Positions 1 to 8,907 of a stretch of 64,000 bases of DNA are shown here, one piece after another. Made by a program: the position numbers and the translations under genes. How positions within the stretch are numbered: position 1 is the first letter of the stretch; each line of letters begins with the position of its first letter. The DNA is from CADEDV01 sp964437415 (GTDB lineage Bacteria; Bacteroidota; Bacteroidia; Chitinophagales; Chitinophagaceae), in NCBI GenBank assembly GCA_964437415.1, contig CAYTGN010000019.1, positions 1 through 64,000 on the forward strand. The letters run 5' to 3'. Under the pieces are notes generated by a model. That model saw nothing but the letters and a program-made list of their open reading frames with translations, was not told the DNA's origin and ran no database searches.

Positions 1-398
1 AATGGGATTTTGGCGATTTTGTGGTGAAATGTGTGGTGGCACAGCACAGCAGCAGCCTGCCCGATGGCAGCTATGGGGGCAACCCGATGGGCTTTATTGT
101 TTATACAAAAGAGGGGAACTTTTATTACAGCGGTGATACTGCGCTTACATTCGATATGCAATTGGTGCCAAAATGGGCAAAACTAAATTTTGCGGTATTG
201 CCTGTCGGCGACAACTTTACCATGGGCTATAGTGATGCTGTGGTCGCAGCCAAAATGATCGAATGCAAAACCATCATTGGTGTGCATTTTGACACATTTG
301 GCTATATAAAAATAGATCATCAAAAAGCGGTAAAGACCTTTGAAGCAGCGGGTTGCAAACTTCATTTACCCGCAATCGGAAGTACTATCAACCTGTAA
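1..398 (+). CDS. metal-dependent hydrolase, UPF0173/MBL fold (5' partial)
   Basis: The reading frame is open from the left edge, so the N-terminus lies outside the window; the GTG at 21 is unlikely to be the true start. The visible part has HSSSLPDGSYGGNPMGF, then YSGDTALTFDM with a metal-binding Asp, and a late GVHFDTFGYIKIDH stretch with His. These are the hallmarks of the UPF0173 branch of the metallo-beta-lactamase fold, small cytoplasmic hydrolases whose substrate is unknown. It ends 27 bases before parA, so the two may be co-transcribed. Family assignment is firm; the substrate cannot be told. Confidence 0.85.
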   Translation, partial: WDFGDFVVKCVVAQHSSSLPDGSYGGNPMGFIVYTKEGNFYYSGDTALTFDMQLVPKWAKLNFAVLPVGDNFTMGYSDAVVAAKMIECKTIIGVHFDTFGYIKIDHQKAVKTFEAAGCKLHLPAIGSTINL

Positions 399-425
399 TG
401 ATAAATTATTGAGGAAAAAAGGAAA

Positions 426-1229
426 ATGGCAAGAATAATCGGAGTAGCAAATCAGAAAGGCGGTGTAGGCAAAACCACCACGGCTATCAACCTGGCGGCC
501 AGCCTTGCAGTGCTGGAATTCAGAACCCTGCTGGTGGATGGCGATCCGCAGGCCAATAGCACAACAGGTGTGGGTTTTGACCTGCACAATATCACCCAAA
601 GTCTTTATGATTGCATGGTGAACCAGGCAAGGGCTAAAGATGTGATCCTGAAAACGGAGATACCCAATCTTGATCTCATCCCCTCACATATTGACCTGGT
701 GGGTGCTGAAATTGAGATGATCAATTATCCCAACCGGGAAATGGTGCTGAAAAACCTGCTAGAGCCAGTAAGGAGTGATTATGACTTCATCATCATAGAC
801 TGCTCACCATCCCTGGGACTTATTACAGTGAATGCACTCACTGCTTCCGATTCCGTTGTGGTGCCGGTGCAATGTGAATTCTTTGCACTGGAGGGCCTGG
901 GCAAATTGCTGAATACGATAAAAATTGTACAAAGCCGCCTCAATACAGACCTTGTAATAGAAGGCATACTGATGACGATGTATGACGGCCGTTTGCGGCT
1001 CTGCAACCAGGTGGTGAGTGAAGTGCGCCGCCATTTTGAAGACATGGTCTTCAGCACCATCATTCACAGGAATGCAAGACTTGCCGAAGCGCCGAGTGTG
1101 GGCAAACCAGTGGTATTGTATGACGCCAACAGCAAAGGTTCAATGAATTATTTAAATCTCGCCAAGGAGATACTGCAAAAAAATGACATGACAAAGATGA
1201 AGAATGAAGAGAGGATATTGGAGCTATGA
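426..1229 (+). CDS. parA: ParA/Soj chromosome-partitioning ATPase
   Basis: A 267-residue ParA-family ATPase that drives segregation of ParB-bound origin DNA. The deviant Walker A motif KGGVGKTT lies at residues 11-18, with the signature Lys 11, and DYDFIIIDCSPSLGL carries the Walker B Asp. Length and motif order are normal for chromosomal Soj. It starts at ATG 426, just after a purine-rich stretch. Its usual partner parB follows at 1669, but a four-helix-bundle gene sits between them. Confidence 0.95.
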   Translation: MARIIGVANQKGGVGKTTTAINLAASLAVLEFRTLLVDGDPQANSTTGVGFDLHNITQSLYDCMVNQARAKDVILKTEIPNLDLIPSHIDLVGAEIEMINYPNREMVLKNLLEPVRSDYDFIIIDCSPSLGLITVNALTASDSVVVPVQCEFFALEGLGKLLNTIKIVQSRLNTDLVIEGILMTMYDGRLRLCNQVVSEVRRHFEDMVFSTIIHRNARLAEAPSVGKPVVLYDANSKGSMNYLNLAKEILQKNDMTKMKNEERILEL

Positions 1230-1276
1230 GTGATAAGCTACGAGCTACGAGCTGCGAGCAAACTAAATCTTAGCAT

Positions 1277-1597
1277 ATGAAAAATTTTAAACAATTGCTA
1301 ATCTGGCAAAAAGGGTTCCGGATTGCTGTAAAATCATTTGACCTTGTCAGTGATTTTCCAAAAGAAGAAAAATTCGGAATATCTGCCCAGATTACCCGGG
1401 CTGCTGTTTCCGTTCCATCGAATATTGCTGAAGGGAGCAGTCGTAGCAGCAGCAAAGAATATAACCGCTTCCTCGAGTTATCGCTGGGTTCTTCTTTTGA
1501 ACTGGAGACACAGCTATTAATAGCAGAAGCAGTTAATTTTGGTAAAAAAGAAAAAAGGGATGATCTTTTAAAAGATATTGATGAAGAAAAAAAATGA
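1277..1597 (+). CDS. four-helix bundle protein (IVS/S23 family), C-terminus shifted
   Basis: A 106-residue four-helix-bundle protein of the family first seen inside 23S rRNA intervening sequences; its function is unknown. Diagnostic motifs are LLIWQKGFRIAVKSF near the start, ITRAAVSVPSNIAEG in the middle and LELSLGSSFELETQLLIA. Most relatives run on past the DEE-rich stretch into a final hydrophobic helix. Here eight A bases near 1588 lead straight into TGA. One extra A would continue the frame through MILSFMSKVQT and a few more residues. The gene looks like an insert between parA and parB: the flanks (1230-1270 and about 1630-1662) carry imperfect short repeats of the gagctacgagct type. Confidence 0.8.
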   Translation: MKNFKQLLIWQKGFRIAVKSFDLVSDFPKEEKFGISAQITRAAVSVPSNIAEGSSRSSSKEYNRFLELSLGSSFELETQLLIAEAVNFGKKEKRDDLLKDIDEEKK

Positions 1598-1668
1598 TAC
1601 TGAGTTTTATGAGCAAAGTACAAACTGATACGACTCGAAACTCATAGCTCAAAACTCACAGCTATACC

Positions 1669-2583
1669 ATGACCAACCCCAAACAAAATAAAGAAGCTCT
1701 TGGCAAAGGAATCCGTTCTTTGCTGCAAAGCATAGACAGCGACCTGAAGACCGGAACAGGTGGTCTGAAACCGGCGGTTGTTGAAAATGCCACAGGAATC
1801 AGCCGCATTCCGATCAGTGATATTGAAGCAAACCCGAAACAACCCCGGCATGATTTTGATGAACAGTCGCTGAAAGAACTGGCTGAATCAATCAAATTGC
1901 ATGATATTATTCAGCCCATCACTGTTTCCAGGCTTCCATCGGGAAAATACAGGCTGATAGCAGGTGAAAGAAGATGGCGGGCCGGCAAACTCGCAGGCAT
2001 CAAAGATATTCCCGCCTATGTGCGCCAGGCCAATGATGCCCAACTGCTGGAACTGGCATTGCTGGAAAACCTGCAGCGGGAAGACCTGAATGCCATGGAA
2101 GTGGCCCTGAGTTACAAACGGATGATGGAAGAACTGGATTACACCCAGGAACAAGTAGGCGAAAGAATGAGCATTGACCGCAGCACTGTAGCCAATTTTA
2201 TCCGCTTATTAAAACTGCCGCCCGATATCCAGATAGCTGTTCGCAAAGGTGAGCTGAGCATGGGACATGCCAGGGCACTGGTAAATGTTGATACGATTGA
2301 CAAGCAATTATATATTTTCAAAGAGATCAAAGAAAAAAGTTTGTCGGTAAGGCAAACAGAAGCTCTTGTCAGGAATCTTTATAAAAACGGCGTTGTTAAA
2401 AAATCGGCAAAAAACACCCTGCCTCCCGCCTTCCAGAAAATTGAAGATAAATTAGCATCGCAATTCAGCACCCGGGTGAAACTAAAACACAGCCTCAACG
2501 GCAGCGGACAGATCACATTCGACTATTATTCACTGGAAGAACTCAATAAACTGCTCAGGCAAATGGATGTTTCCGCTGATTGA
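1669..2583 (+). CDS. parB: ParB/Spo0J partitioning protein
   Basis: A 304-residue ParB that binds parS sites, spreads as a CTP-dependent clamp and stimulates ParA. The N-terminal nucleotide-binding region shows NPKQPRHDF, the GERRWRA motif and LENLQREDLN. It is followed by a helix-turn-helix with SIDRSTVANFIRLLKLP and the SMGHARALV segment. The C-terminal third has the weaker conservation usual for the dimerisation domain. It starts at ATG 1669, where homologues begin with a similar K-rich leader and LGKGIRSLL. It is the partner of the parA at 426. Confidence 0.95.
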   Translation: MTNPKQNKEALGKGIRSLLQSIDSDLKTGTGGLKPAVVENATGISRIPISDIEANPKQPRHDFDEQSLKELAESIKLHDIIQPITVSRLPSGKYRLIAGERRWRAGKLAGIKDIPAYVRQANDAQLLELALLENLQREDLNAMEVALSYKRMMEELDYTQEQVGERMSIDRSTVANFIRLLKLPPDIQIAVRKGELSMGHARALVNVDTIDKQLYIFKEIKEKSLSVRQTEALVRNLYKNGVVKKSAKNTLPPAFQKIEDKLASQFSTRVKLKHSLNGSGQITFDYYSLEELNKLLRQMDVSAD

Positions 2584-2613
2584 CCAGTTGATCCTGCACG
2601 GGAGAAAAAGACA

Positions 2614-3279
2614 ATGCACAGTAATTTTTACAACTATTTCAAAAAGACATTACTGCTTTTCATCTGCATCCTGCTGATGCATCATTTCCTGTTGGCACAA
2701 ATTCCGGACAGTCTTCAGAAAGGAACACCCACAACGGTTGCAGACTCAGTTATATCCAAAGACAAGAAAGATAGTAGAACCAAAAAACCACATAATCCCC
2801 GGACAGCCACTATCCGGTCAGCCATCCTGCCGGGATGGGGTCAGATCTATAACAAGAAATACTGGAAGTTGCCGATCGTTTACGGTGCATTGGGTATAAG
2901 CGGCGGTGTTTTTGTTTTCAACCTCCAAAATTACAAGGATACCCGTTTTGCCTATCGTGTCAAATACAATATGGCGCAACCGGGAGCAACGGCTGCCGAT
3001 TCTGCTTTGTTTGACCAGATAAAACCTTACCTGAAACCACTGAGCCAGGAATCGCTGCGGTTTTACCGCAACCAATATCGTCGGGATATTGATTATTCCA
3101 TCATATTCTTCCTCGTGTTGTGGGGATTGAATGTGGTGGATGCAACGGTTGACGGCCACCTCAAGAGTTTTGATGTAAGCCCTGACCTGAGTTTGAAAAT
3201 AAAACCGGGTTATAGTGAAATGTCCCGCACTAATGGAGTCAGCCTGATTCTTTCATTCAAAGACAAAACAGGCAGGTGA
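2614..3279 (+). CDS. DUF5683 membrane protein
   Basis: A 221-residue protein with an N-terminal hydrophobic signal or anchor (about residues 10-29, LLLFICILLMHHFLLAQ). After a charged linker comes the DUF5683 core: RSAILPGWGQIYNKKYWKLP, the hydrophobic GALGISGGVFVFN, and a second hydrophobic stretch SIIFFLVLWGLNVVDATV. This is a common Bacteroidota family of unknown function, often encoded next to parB. The gene starts 30 bases after parB and probably belongs to the same transcript. A role in the cell envelope is inferred only from the membrane segments. Confidence 0.8.
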   Translation: MHSNFYNYFKKTLLLFICILLMHHFLLAQIPDSLQKGTPTTVADSVISKDKKDSRTKKPHNPRTATIRSAILPGWGQIYNKKYWKLPIVYGALGISGGVFVFNLQNYKDTRFAYRVKYNMAQPGATAADSALFDQIKPYLKPLSQESLRFYRNQYRRDIDYSIIFFLVLWGLNVVDATVDGHLKSFDVSPDLSLKIKPGYSEMSRTNGVSLILSFKDKTGR

Positions 3280-3333
3280 TTTTTTACTTGCTGCCAGCCT
3301 ATTCTTATCTTCACGGCAAGAAAACAACCTGAT

Positions 3334-4050
3334 ATGAACATTGCCCTTATTGGTTACGGAAAGATGGGAAAAACCATCGAAGGGATCGCCATTCAGCGGG
3401 GACATACCATTGTACTCACCATTGATGAAAATAACACCAATGATTTCAACAAAGAAAATATTTCAAAAGCAGATGCCGCTATCGAATTCACCGGGCCACA
3501 CAGTGCTTTTGATAATATTATAAAAGCAATTGACCTGGGCATCCCCCTTGTATGTGGCTCAACCGGCTGGACTGAAAAAATGGACGAGGTGAAAAAATTG
3601 GTGATGGAAAAGAACGGCAGTTTTCTTTATGCCAGCAACTTCAGTGTAGGTGTCAACATCTTTTTTGAAGTGAATAAAAGATTAGCTTCATTGATGGCGC
3701 CACATGCGGAATATGATGTCAGCTTGCTGGAAGTGCACCATACCCAGAAAAAAGATGCTCCCAGCGGCACTGCTATAACGCTGGCCGAACAGGTGTTGGA
3801 TGTGGTGAAACGGAAAAAACAATGGGTAAACGAACCCGGCATTAATCTTGAAGACCTTGTGATACTAAGCCGCCGTGAAGACCCGGCACCGGGCACACAC
3901 CATGTAAAATATTCTTCTTCCATTGATGATATCGAGATCATTCATACAGCGCATAACCGGCAGGGATTTGCCGTTGGCGCTGTGCTTGCAGCAGAATTTA
4001 TCCATGATAAAAAAGGTATTTTCAGCATGAAAGAAGTATTGGCTTTATAA
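3334..4050 (+). CDS. dapB: 4-hydroxy-tetrahydrodipicolinate reductase
   Basis: A 238-residue DapB, which reduces hydroxy-tetrahydrodipicolinate with NAD(P)H in the diaminopimelate/lysine pathway needed for peptidoglycan. The Rossmann motif GYGKMGKTIE starts at residue 7. CGSTGWTEK and NFSVGVNIFFEVN follow, then the signature VHHTQKKDAPSGTA with the catalytic His pair and Lys. The length is slightly short, as in other Bacteroidota. It lies 54 bases after the DUF5683 gene and 10 bases before the kinase gene. Confidence 0.95.
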   Translation: MNIALIGYGKMGKTIEGIAIQRGHTIVLTIDENNTNDFNKENISKADAAIEFTGPHSAFDNIIKAIDLGIPLVCGSTGWTEKMDEVKKLVMEKNGSFLYASNFSVGVNIFFEVNKRLASLMAPHAEYDVSLLEVHHTQKKDAPSGTAITLAEQVLDVVKRKKQWVNEPGINLEDLVILSRREDPAPGTHHVKYSSSIDDIEIIHTAHNRQGFAVGAVLAAEFIHDKKGIFSMKEVLAL

Positions 4051-4060
4051 TCATACGCCT

Positions 4061-5860
4061 ATGTCCCGCTTTGTTGTTTCATTTCTTTCCATTTTTATTT
4101 TTCTGCCTGTTTATTCACAAAGCAACACGGACAGCCTGTTGCAGCAAATGGTATCCGGTGCTGACTATGAGCAAAGGATCAACGCTTATGTAGCCTACCT
4201 CGATAATTATGAACGGCTCAGGGACCTGGATGATGTGCTCAAAAAGGGAGAAGAAGCTTTGTCTCTGGCCCGCAGCCACGGTGATTCCGTTTCAACAGGC
4301 ATATTGAACCGAACCATTGGTGTGGCACATTATTTCAAAGGCCGTTATGATATTGCTGCCCGACGGTACTACAATTCTATTGACAACCTGGAAAAATCGT
4401 CCGACAAACGACAACTGGCACTTACTTATAATGAACTCGGGAAATTATACCGCAAAACAAGAGACCTTGACCGTTCATTGGAAAATTATGATAAAGCACT
4501 CTCCATTTTCCGGACATTAAATGATTCAAGCGGCATTGCACTTATCATGAATGAATCAGGCGTTGTGTTTGAATATAAGGAGAACTATGAAGAAGCCATT
4601 AGCCGCTATAAAACCTCTTTAGAGATCAACCGCATCCTTAAAGATTCAGTTGGCATCTCCTATTCATTCAATTTTCTCGCCGGGGTGTATGTGCTGCAAA
4701 AAAAATTCACTGATGCGGAAGAAATGATGCTGCAGGTGATCGAAACCCGCAGCAACATGAGAGATACCTTCGGGCTGGCGCTGGCATATACGGACATGGG
4801 AGCCCTCTATAATGCCAAAGGCGACCATAACAAAGCAAAACAAACCCTTGAGAAAAGTAATGCTATCGCACAACTGATCGGCTACCCCGAACTGATGTCC
4901 AATAATTACCTTGAGTTGTCAGCCATTGCACAAAAGCAGGGAGATTATAAAAAGGCGCTTGACTATTTTCAGCAAAGAACGGCACTGCGTGACAGCATTT
5001 TTAACCTGGAAAAAACAAAACAGATCGAAGAGCTAAGTACAAAGTATGAAACAGTAAAGAAGGAACAGATGATAGAACAACAGCAAAACCGCATCACCCG
5101 GCAGAATTTTCTTTTTCTTGGCATTGCCGGACTTGTATTGTTATTATCGCTGCTGACGCATTCCCAATACAAACGATATAAGCTCAGGAAAGAAGCGCAG
5201 TTGCAGGCTGAGATAATGAAACAACAGCAACTGGCCACCAAAGCGGTGATCGAAGCAGAAGAAAACGAAAGACAACGTATAGCCAAAGACCTGCACGACG
5301 GGGTGGGCCAGATGATGAGCGCCGCCAAGATGAATTTATCAGCCTTTGAGTCGGAATTGCAGTTCAATAACAGCGATCAAAAACAAACTTTTGAAAAACT
5401 GATTCAGCTTGTGGACGACAGTTGCAGGGAAGTACGGACCGTTTCTCACCTGATGATGCCCAATGCCCTGCTGAAAAATAACCTGGCTGATGCTATCCGG
5501 GATTTTACCGACAAGCTGGACAAGAAAAGCCTGAAAGTTCATTTATACACCGAAGGACTGGAGCAAAGATTAGATTCAGGGGTGGAAACTGTGCTTTACC
5601 GGGTGTTGCAGGAATGTGTCAATAATGTCATTAAACACGCCGCCGCCTGCACACTGGATATTTCGATTGTCAAAGACAAGGATGGCATCAGCGCCACCGT
5701 GGAAGACAACGGCAAAGGCTTTGACACAACAGATAAAGAGAAATTTGAAGGAATGGGTCTTAAAAATATAATCACCCGTATTGGTTACCTCAAGGGAACT
5801 GTGGATTTTGATTCGGCCCCGGGCCGGGGAACCGTTGTGGCTCTGCATGTGCCCCTGTAA
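4061..5860 (+). CDS. TPR-containing sensor histidine kinase (HPK7 type)
   Basis: A 599-residue kinase with a cleavable signal (VVSFLSIFIFLPVYSQ) and then about six tetratricopeptide repeats over residues 60-310. A coiled segment leads to one membrane helix (about 347-366, FLFLGIAGLVLLLSLL) and a cytoplasmic HisKA_3 domain. There ENERQRIAKDLHDGVGQ contains the phospho-acceptor His 412. The ATPase domain shows the N box ECVNNVIKHA, then VEDNGKGFD and GMGLKNI. The TPRs probably sense a periplasmic protein. The NarL-type regulator at 6045 is the obvious phosphotransfer partner. The input signal is unknown. Confidence 0.9.
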   Translation: MSRFVVSFLSIFIFLPVYSQSNTDSLLQQMVSGADYEQRINAYVAYLDNYERLRDLDDVLKKGEEALSLARSHGDSVSTGILNRTIGVAHYFKGRYDIAARRYYNSIDNLEKSSDKRQLALTYNELGKLYRKTRDLDRSLENYDKALSIFRTLNDSSGIALIMNESGVVFEYKENYEEAISRYKTSLEINRILKDSVGISYSFNFLAGVYVLQKKFTDAEEMMLQVIETRSNMRDTFGLALAYTDMGALYNAKGDHNKAKQTLEKSNAIAQLIGYPELMSNNYLELSAIAQKQGDYKKALDYFQQRTALRDSIFNLEKTKQIEELSTKYETVKKEQMIEQQQNRITRQNFLFLGIAGLVLLLSLLTHSQYKRYKLRKEAQLQAEIMKQQQLATKAVIEAEENERQRIAKDLHDGVGQMMSAAKMNLSAFESELQFNNSDQKQTFEKLIQLVDDSCREVRTVSHLMMPNALLKNNLADAIRDFTDKLDKKSLKVHLYTEGLEQRLDSGVETVLYRVLQECVNNVIKHAAACTLDISIVKDKDGISATVEDNGKGFDTTDKEKFEGMGLKNIITRIGYLKGTVDFDSAPGRGTVVALHVPL

Positions 5861-6044
5861 CATATTTCCATAACAAACCCATATCCCTGACTTCAGGAAT
5901 ATGGGATACCTGCACAACAGGACTACCGCCTTTAACGTTTCATCAACTGAAATACAGAATTTGAATGCATCTGCAAATCAGTAAAATTTAAAAGGCTAAC
6001 ACCTGTTAAACCTGATTTTGTAGTACTTTCAAACCATACCACAC

Positions 6045-6686
6045 ATGAAGAACGAAAAAATAACTCTGGCCCTTGTTGATGATCACCAGATCGTAATTGA
6101 CGGCCTGATGGCCCTGCTGAAAGGACATAATGGGTTTCATGTCGCCTTTTCCACCACCAATCCTGTTGAAGTAGTTGGGAAAATGGAGAAAAATCCGGCT
6201 GATATTTTATTGACAGATGTGATGATGCCTCAACTGCCGGGAAATGAACTTGCAAAACAGGTGAAAACAAAATACCCGGAAACCAAAATTTTGGCTCTTT
6301 CCATGAGTGGCCAGGGCGATCTTGTGAATGAAATGATCAACGAGGCTGATATTTCAGGCTATATTCTGAAAAACACAGGTAAGCAGGAACTGATAAAAGC
6401 CCTTGAAAAGATTGCAGCGGGTGGCATTTACTTTAGTGATGAAGTAATTGAAGAACTGCAACGAAGCAGCCAGCGGAAAAAACAAACCGAAGAAGCCCAC
6501 CTGACAAGCCGGGAGATAGAGATCATTAAGCTGATTGAAAAGGAATATAACAACAAACAAATAGCGGAAGCGTTATTCATCAGTGAAAGAACGGTGGAGA
6601 CTCACAGAAAGAATATTTTCCGAAAAACCAGCACCAATAGTGTAATAGGGCTGGTAAAATATGCCTATGAGCACAAACTGGTTTAG
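6045..6686 (+). CDS. NarL/LuxR-family response regulator
   Basis: A 213-residue response regulator. The receiver domain (residues 1-125) has the acidic pair VDDH near residue 12, the phospho-acceptor Asp 58 in LLTDVMMP and the Lys of GYILKNTG. The C-terminal LuxR-type helix-turn-helix (about 148-210) reads LTSREIEIIKLI, then NKQIAEALFISERTVETH. It should dimerise on phosphorylation and bind DNA. The kinase directly upstream, 184 bases away, is the likely partner. Its targets cannot be deduced here. Confidence 0.92.
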   Translation: MKNEKITLALVDDHQIVIDGLMALLKGHNGFHVAFSTTNPVEVVGKMEKNPADILLTDVMMPQLPGNELAKQVKTKYPETKILALSMSGQGDLVNEMINEADISGYILKNTGKQELIKALEKIAAGGIYFSDEVIEELQRSSQRKKQTEEAHLTSREIEIIKLIEKEYNNKQIAEALFISERTVETHRKNIFRKTSTNSVIGLVKYAYEHKLV

Positions 6687-6820
6687 TGTCTCCCCCTTTT
6701 TTCAGAATGGCATCCCCTTTATTTTGCCCTACTTTGACAACCGGGATTTAAACTGTACCTTGTGAATCGTTTTTGCCGAAAACCTGTACCCGGCTGAAGA
6801 CATCTAAAAAAAACGCTACC

Positions 6821-7414
6821 ATGAAACAAACAATTTACTTTGCAGCAATTCTCATTTGCGGGCTTCTTGTTATTGCCTGCAACAACGGAAGGTCTTACAA
6901 CCCGCCTCCCACTTCCAATCAGCCCGGGGGGTTAAACCTGCCGGACCGTATTGTTCCAAACAGCAACCAGCCGGTACAAAATACACAGCCCGCTGTTACA
7001 CCTCAGCCCGTGCAACCACAACCTGTAGCAACGACCGGATCGTCAGCAGGGTTGAATCCGGAGCATGGAAAACCCGGACACAGGTGTGATATTCCTGTAG
7101 GATCCCCGCTTGACAGCAAGCCTATTCAAACAACTGTGACACCAGGTCAAAAAACGAATACAGCCTCAACAAATCCTGTAACTATAACCCCAACCACCAC
7201 ACCGGCTACACAACCCAAAACTGCCCCCGGCATGAACCCGCCGCACGGACAGCCAGGCCATCGCTGCGATATAGCTGTTGGCGCCCCGCTTAACAGCAAA
7301 CCACCTGCAACAACAGTGTCACAACCAACACCATTATTGCCCATTCCTCCTCCTACCACACCAGTGAAATCGGCGGAGGAACCTGTCAAAGTAAAACCTG
7401 ATAGTGCACAGTAA
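6821..7414 (+). CDS. proline-rich lipoprotein with two GHRCD repeats
   Basis: Starting at ATG 6821 gives a 198-residue protein with a clean lipoprotein signal: MKQTIYFAAILICGLLVIAC, lipidation at Cys 20. A longer reading from TTG 6773 would hide this signal. The mature part is rich in Pro, Thr and Gln, so it is probably unfolded. It contains two copies of a segment of about 24 residues with NPxHGxPGHRCDIxVGxPL, each with one Cys. The function is unknown. The spacing of repeat and linker suggests a surface-tethered protein with small metal- or ligand-binding knobs, which is inference only. Confidence 0.7.
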   Translation: MKQTIYFAAILICGLLVIACNNGRSYNPPPTSNQPGGLNLPDRIVPNSNQPVQNTQPAVTPQPVQPQPVATTGSSAGLNPEHGKPGHRCDIPVGSPLDSKPIQTTVTPGQKTNTASTNPVTITPTTTPATQPKTAPGMNPPHGQPGHRCDIAVGAPLNSKPPATTVSQPTPLLPIPPPTTPVKSAEEPVKVKPDSAQ

Positions 7415-7451
7415 TTAGACCTGGAAAATATTAGTACAAAAGCAAACAGCG

Positions 7452-8297
7452 TCAACGGCGGAAATCCTTTTGCCAGGCCTGCTCTCCTTTCCTGTTAAAG
7501 AAAATTACAGAAAGTAGTCTTCCCTGCGCATCATACTCCTTCCATTCTTTATGAGGAATGCCATTATGATAGGCGCCGATATAGTAAACACCGCCGGAGC
7601 TAAGGCGATGCAGCCACACACCATGTTTGAGGCCATTTTTGTGATATCCGGAATCACGGATGATGCCGCCGGGAAAAAAGTTCATGAACAAGCCGTTATG
7701 CAGGCATTCATTAAATGCCGGGTGGTAGCCGTGGTTTCCGCTGCTGTTCTCGGCTGTGAGTTGTGAAAAAGAACGAGAAACCGTACTGCTGCCATGACCT
7801 GCAAATGCATAGGCAGGCAAAAGATGATACAGGGGGACCTGTTTGTTTTTCTTATAAAGATTTGTGATGGGATAGGCTGTTCTTTTGGGGTGAGCCAAAC
7901 GCATTTCCTCCTTCACCCTCTGTAATTTTTCAGCATCATAATGGCGGATGGATAGCAACCGGCCTGCACTGTCCCAATACTTCCATTGCCCATCAGGTAT
8001 ACCCTGGAGAAACCGACCCGAATCAAGCATTTGTCCATTAAGATACCAGCTTTGCCAGTTCCCATGCAGCCGGTGCTTTTTGGCAAACCCTTCAAATATT
8101 TTCACATCACCCTTCTCACCGGTCAGCGGACCGTCCTTTGGCATTTCATGAAAAACAGTCTGCTGAAAAGAATGAATAACAAGTTGTACTTTTTCGTGGA
8201 AAGAGTGATCAGAAGATTTAGTGGTGGCGAAATGATGCTGAGCTGTGCCGGAAAGCACAGTAAAGATGAGCAAGGGTATGAATAACATTCTCTTCAT
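7452..8297 (-). CDS. exported MORN-variant/YwqK-like repeat protein
   Basis: A 281-residue protein with an N-terminal signal (MLFIPLLIFTVLSGTAQ). It carries MORN-variant repeats of the YwqK type: RLHGNWQSWYLNGQMLDSG, GIPDGQWKYWDSAGRLL, GLKHGVWLHRL and GIPHKEWKEYDAQGRLL. Databases often label such proteins 'toxin-antitoxin system YwqK family antitoxin', but here there is an export signal and no toxin neighbour. A cell-envelope role is more plausible than an antitoxin role. It is transcribed against the lipoprotein gene, ending 37 bases from it. Confidence 0.7.
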   Translation of the reverse strand: MKRMLFIPLLIFTVLSGTAQHHFATTKSSDHSFHEKVQLVIHSFQQTVFHEMPKDGPLTGEKGDVKIFEGFAKKHRLHGNWQSWYLNGQMLDSGRFLQGIPDGQWKYWDSAGRLLSIRHYDAEKLQRVKEEMRLAHPKRTAYPITNLYKKNKQVPLYHLLPAYAFAGHGSSTVSRSFSQLTAENSSGNHGYHPAFNECLHNGLFMNFFPGGIIRDSGYHKNGLKHGVWLHRLSSGGVYYIGAYHNGIPHKEWKEYDAQGRLLSVIFFNRKGEQAWQKDFRR

Positions 8298-8371
8298 ACG
8301 GCAGCAATGGCTGCAAGTTACTTACTCCCTTGCTGAAACCAACAAAAAAATGTTAAGGTCGCATTAGAACT

Positions 8372-8379
8372 TAACTTTG
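8372..8379 (+). promoter_or_regulatory. putative -7 promoter element
   Basis: TAACTTTG matches the Bacteroidota -7 consensus TAnnTTTG exactly and lies 44 bases before the ATG at 8423. I see no clear TTG at the expected upstream spacing, so this is only a candidate. Confidence 0.35.
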
Positions 8380-8422
8380 GTATGATGTTTCCCTTTTTGA
8401 TTGCTAAACAACAACAAACGGC

Positions 8423-8824
8423 ATGAAAAAAAATCTACTCTTTTTAGCTCTCATCATAGCCTGCGGAACAGCCAGATCCCAAAAAGTTGACAGTATTTAC
8501 TTCCACCTGTACACCGACAGCCTGAAAAAAGGCCAGCACAATTATATTAATATTGATGGTAAGATGTCGAACGGACGCTGGATGCCACTGACAGAAAAAG
8601 AACTTCAGCTTACTTCATCGCATGGCAGTTTCAAAGGCAACGAGTTGTTTGTTCCTGCTGATTTCAAAGAAGAGAAATTGACAGTGAAAGCAGTGCTGAA
8701 AAGCAATCCCGCCATTTGGAGAGAAAGGGTCATCTGGATCAAAAAACTACCTGACCCTGACAAACTGCCCAGCAAAGATGATATCCTCAACAAATCAAAG
8801 GGCAAGAATAAAAACAGGAAATAA
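8423..8824 (+). CDS. small exported protein of unknown function
   Basis: A 133-residue protein with a short signal peptide (KKNLLFLALIIACGTARSQ). The mature part is mostly beta-like and ends in a very basic tail (NKSKGKNKNRK). The middle contains HNYINIDGKMSNGRWMPL and a segment resembling an Ig-like fold for periplasmic proteins. I do not recognise a named family. It stands alone between divergent and convergent neighbours and is followed by a strong hairpin. Confidence 0.65.
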   Translation: MKKNLLFLALIIACGTARSQKVDSIYFHLYTDSLKKGQHNYINIDGKMSNGRWMPLTEKELQLTSSHGSFKGNELFVPADFKEEKLTVKAVLKSNPAIWRERVIWIKKLPDPDKLPSKDDILNKSKGKNKNRK

Positions 8825-8850
8825 ATATTTTCCTCATCATGATAAAAGCA

Positions 8851-8880
8851 AACGGGAGCAGGCTATGCCTGCTCCCGTTT
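8851..8880. terminator. bidirectional intrinsic terminator
   Basis: A hairpin with a 13-base stem (aacgggagcaggc / gcctgctcccgtt) and a 3-base loop lies between two converging genes (8423 + and 8908 -), with a short T run on the plus side. Confidence 0.75.
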
Positions 8881-8907
8881 AGTATCATCAACTGTTTTAA
8901 TGCAGTA

